A stretch of DNA of 35,419 nucleotides, from the NCBI GenBank assembly GCA_902772605.1, contig CACYBG010000281.1, positions 1 through 35,419 of the forward strand. The letters run 5' to 3'. Positions 33,458-35,419 of this stretch are shown in pieces. Made by a program: the position numbers and the translations under genes. This DNA is from an uncultured Spirochaetaceae bacterium. Lineage in GTDB: Bacteria; Spirochaetota; Spirochaetia; Treponematales; Treponemataceae. Below the pieces are notes generated by a model. That model did not search any database and was not told the DNA's origin. It saw only the letters and a program-made list of their open reading frames with translations. The stretch's first letter is position 1. Each line of letters begins with the position of its first letter.

Positions 33458-34192
33458 TTACTTTGCAAGCTTTCCGGACGGCTGGATTATGCGCCTCTCG
33501 ACTGCAGAACAGGCCTTCTGGGGCTGAACCTTACTGTTGGTCGTGACTGCAGTGACTTTCTTGGACTTGCTTGGAACCTCGGACTTCTTTGAAACGTTTT
33601 CGGTAACCTCGTATTTTCTTGGACGGCCACCCTTCTTTCCGTTCTCACGTGCGGCAGCCGATTTCTTTTCGCTTTTCGTTCGTCCCATCAACGAAGCGGC
33701 CATGCATGCATTGGAAATCTCCTCGTTCTTCCACTGGGAGAGCTTGTCTGCATCGCCCTTGAGGGTTGCGATTTCCTTCAGGAATTCAGAAGCCATCATG
33801 AATTTCTCGCAGATGTTCTTCATCAGCATCGGATTGCGACCAAGTCTCATTCCTGCAAGAATGTCATCAATCTGCCGAACCATGTCGTTTGCTAGGTCTG
33901 AAAGATTTTCTACGCATGAAGCGCTGCTGCCCGTACCGACCCTTTCCTGAACGCGCCTGGTATTGAACGAACCCAGAGCTTCGATTACGTCCCTATCGTC
34001 GGTTTCATTTAGCATGATTGCGGTCGACTCTTTTTCCAATGAGTGGCACAGGAAAATCATGGACAGCTTGAAATCCATGTTTCTCAACCGATTCAGCTCT
34101 TCAAAATTTGAGGCAGGATTCTGACTCAAACACATGATGGTGTCTTGGAGGTTCTCTTTCAACCCCCGGATGTCTTTGAGAGTAACTTTCAT
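33458..34192 (-). CDS. Lysine-rich protein with AT-hook-like GRPRK motif, unknown function
   Basis: No family recognised. The 244-residue protein has a helical N-terminal two thirds (about 1-165) with heptad-like charged helices and two CLSQ/FLCHSLEKE segments. The tail is strongly basic and disordered-looking: SEKKSAAARENGKKGGRPRKY (about 174-194; GRPRK 189-193), then repeated Lys-Ser/Val/Thr stretches. GRP flanked by basic residues is the AT-hook core, and the KSAAxxNGKKGGRP phrase recurs at the ends of small DNA-associated bacterial proteins. Minor-groove DNA binding is therefore a fair inference, with the N-terminal domain perhaps for oligomerisation. GGGGAA lies about 7 nt before the ATG. 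It has its own terminator and a short divergent upstream region. Confidence 0.72.
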   Translation of the reverse strand: MKVTLKDIRGLKENLQDTIMCLSQNPASNFEELNRLRNMDFKLSMIFLCHSLEKESTAIMLNETDDRDVIEALGSFNTRRVQERVGTGSSASCVENLSDLANDMVRQIDDILAGMRLGRNPMLMKNICEKFMMASEFLKEIATLKGDADKLSQWKNEEISNACMAASLMGRTKSEKKSAAARENGKKGGRPRKYEVTENVSKKSEVPSKSKKVTAVTTNSKVQPQKACSAVERRIIQPSGKLAK

Positions 34193-34489
34193 TATTGATT
34201 CCCCTTTCCCTTTTTTGTATCCCTACCATTAGCTTATTTGATAAATCAGATTTTGTAAAGCGTAAAACCCCCGTTCAGCCAAAAATTACCGATAAAATCC
34301 TGAGTTCCATGGAAAAATCCGCACGACAAGCCGGATATGCCGCATATAAATTGAAGTTTCCGACAGTTTATTGTAGAATGTTACGATAATAGATTATGGG
34401 AGCGTACGTGCATGCGGTCCCGGACGCCCGTTTAACGTCGGGTAAGATGAATCCAGGGATTTTCTGGGACTGTGGAAAGGGAAAGCGAG
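34193..34489. other. Divergent intergenic region with 17-nt repeat copy 2
   Basis: About 297 bases between the AT-hook-like gene and the exported-protein gene. It is AT-rich on the left. A possible leftward promoter is TTTACA (about 34259-34254), 17-nt spacer, TAAGCT (weak). The rightward promoter is not clear. The 17-nt repeat lies at 34410-34426. No gene is seen. Confidence 0.4.
34410..34426 (+). repeat. 17-nt intergenic repeat, copy 2
   Basis: Exact copy of the sequence at 5811-5827, same strand orientation, 64 nt before the exported-protein start codon. Confidence 0.5.
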
Positions 34490-35419
34490 GTGAAAGGTAT
34501 CTTGAAAAGCTTTTATGAAGGAATCATTCGCAAGGGACTCACATGTTCGATGGGACTGGGACTGCTTTTTTCATCCGCATACGTACAGAAGGCGTTCGGA
34601 CAGGCCCAATCCGTCGTCGAAGAAGAAAAATCCGTCTTCATAAACGACTATCCCTACTACCCCAAATTCTTCAACACTACCATAAGCGGCATGTATTCAC
34701 GGGCCGAAAAGGGAGATTTTGCAGGAGCCGCAAAGGTACTCCTTGAAAGGGACTCGTCAAATTCCATGGCCATAGATTTCGGAAGCCAGACATTCTACGG
34801 AAGCCGGATAAATCCTGACACGGTTTCGTCAATCAGGGAGTTTTCGGAAAAGATGAAGGGCTGCATACAGGAATACGCATCGATGCAGCAAAAGCTCGAA
34901 CAGGCTAAAAACGGATTTACGAATTCCCTTAAGGGCGGATCGGTACGTACCGTGCAGTCGGAACTCAACTCCACCCTTGAAATCCTTGGCAAGCTGCTCA
35001 ACCTGAGGGACACCGTAATCAGCGAATCGGAAAAGGCGGGAAAGATCTTTTCATCCCTGAAGGAAACCAGGGAGGTCCAGGATGCAAGCTACCTTTCATA
35101 CATGATAAAATTCCTCACAGGTACGGGCAGAACGGAAAACACGGGACTTACCGGAGTCATGAACGTACAGTGGCTCAAGATCCAGAAGGACATTACGGAC
35201 AGCATTTTCGGAAAGGCATCCACGGTTTCCATGACCATATCCAAGGAACTCGACTCGATAGATCCGACATCATACGTAAAGACGTCTGCACAGCTGAAGG
35301 ACGCAATCGAATCACTCAAGGCCCTTCAACCGATGATTTCAAGGCTGAGCGATTTCGGCGATTCATTCATGTTTGCGGGAGGAAGCAAGTCGCACGCACA
35401 GAGCGAATCCACAAAGAAA
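34490..35419 (+). CDS. Exported helical protein of unknown function, cut by the right edge
   Basis: Not recognised. At least 310 residues are present. The GTG at 34490 is chosen because GGGAAAG lies about 8 nt upstream and the frame then begins VKGILKSFYEGIIRKG, a hydrophobic core and a likely cleavage after FGQA (about residue 39). The result is a signal peptide with a long basic n-region. A later ATG at 34550 would remove the basic part. The mature part is almost wholly helical and Ser/Lys/Glu-rich, with coiled-coil-like stretches such as FSEKMKGCIQEYASMQQKLEQAKNGF and repeated hydrophobic heptads to the end. A periplasmic or surface location is inferred. The C-terminus is missing. Confidence 0.75.
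   Translation, partial: MKGILKSFYEGIIRKGLTCSMGLGLLFSSAYVQKAFGQAQSVVEEEKSVFINDYPYYPKFFNTTISGMYSRAEKGDFAGAAKVLLERDSSNSMAIDFGSQTFYGSRINPDTVSSIREFSEKMKGCIQEYASMQQKLEQAKNGFTNSLKGGSVRTVQSELNSTLEILGKLLNLRDTVISESEKAGKIFSSLKETREVQDASYLSYMIKFLTGTGRTENTGLTGVMNVQWLKIQKDITDSIFGKASTVSMTISKELDSIDPTSYVKTSAQLKDAIESLKALQPMISRLSDFGDSFMFAGGSKSHAQSESTKK

Noticed and set aside
1..35419. CRISPR array, insertion sequence, prophage or integron
   Set aside because: No regularly spaced repeats, transposase, integrase or phage structural gene was seen on either strand.

Overview
The window looks like chromosomal core DNA of a spirochaete, most likely a Treponema. This rests on the tamB-bamA pair, many lipoproteins with loose lipoboxes, a very long signal peptidase I, a DUF4912 plus GH57-like pair, and the style of the Treponema-type hypothetical proteins. 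It is an inference from protein character, not a database match. No prophage, insertion sequence, transposase, integrase, CRISPR array or rRNA was seen. Gene order is dense, with short operons on both strands, and most intergenic gaps carry readable promoters and intrinsic terminators.

Layout. 1-5.7 kb (minus): tamB then bamA, the outer-membrane assembly pair; bamA runs off the left edge. 6.1-10.2 kb (plus): thymidylate kinase, a secreted helical protein, aroB, a cysteine desulfurase and nrdR, closely spaced or overlapping. 10.6-10.7 kb (minus): tRNA-Met with its own promoter and terminator. 10.8-14 kb (plus): argF behind a structured leader, a small exported protein and an nrnA-type DHH phosphodiesterase. 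14-17.7 kb (plus): a LolA-like protein, an MMPL/RND exporter and a DUF3261-like lipoprotein, read as one envelope lipid-transfer cassette. 17.8 kb: tRNA-Lys. 18.1-21.5 kb (minus): SH3-like lipoprotein, Nudix hydrolase, a membrane protein, a single-pass protein and an NHL-like lipoprotein. 21.8-24.6 kb (plus): secA. 24.8-26.6 kb (minus): signal peptidase I. Then an orphan Hpt protein (plus), a TatD-family nuclease (minus), a 73-residue protein behind a structured leader (plus), miaA and an RlmI-like rRNA methyltransferase (minus). 30.7-33.0 kb (plus): DUF4912 protein and a GH57-family protein that has lost its catalytic residues. 33.1-33.25 kb (minus): a complete small-RNA transcription unit. 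33.5-34.2 kb (minus): a lysine-rich protein with an AT-hook-like motif. 34.5 kb to the end (plus): an exported protein cut by the right edge.

Envelope biogenesis is the common theme: BamA/TamB, SecA, signal peptidase I, the LolA/exporter/lipoprotein set and several lipoproteins. The rest is housekeeping: dTMP, shikimate, arginine, NrdR control, tRNA modification and RNA turnover.

The most interesting observations are four. (1) A roughly 95-nt small RNA near 33.15 kb has a near-consensus promoter, an adjoining 9-bp palindrome, a strand-specific terminator and three copies of TCCCACT. (2) The DUF4912-GH57 pair contains an apparent pseudoenzyme. (3) The LolA-exporter-DUF3261 cassette stands without biosynthetic genes. 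(4) The thymidylate kinase lacks the P-loop lysine. Weaker leads are leaderless-looking promoters, a 17-nt intergenic repeat and structured leaders ahead of argF and the 73-residue gene.
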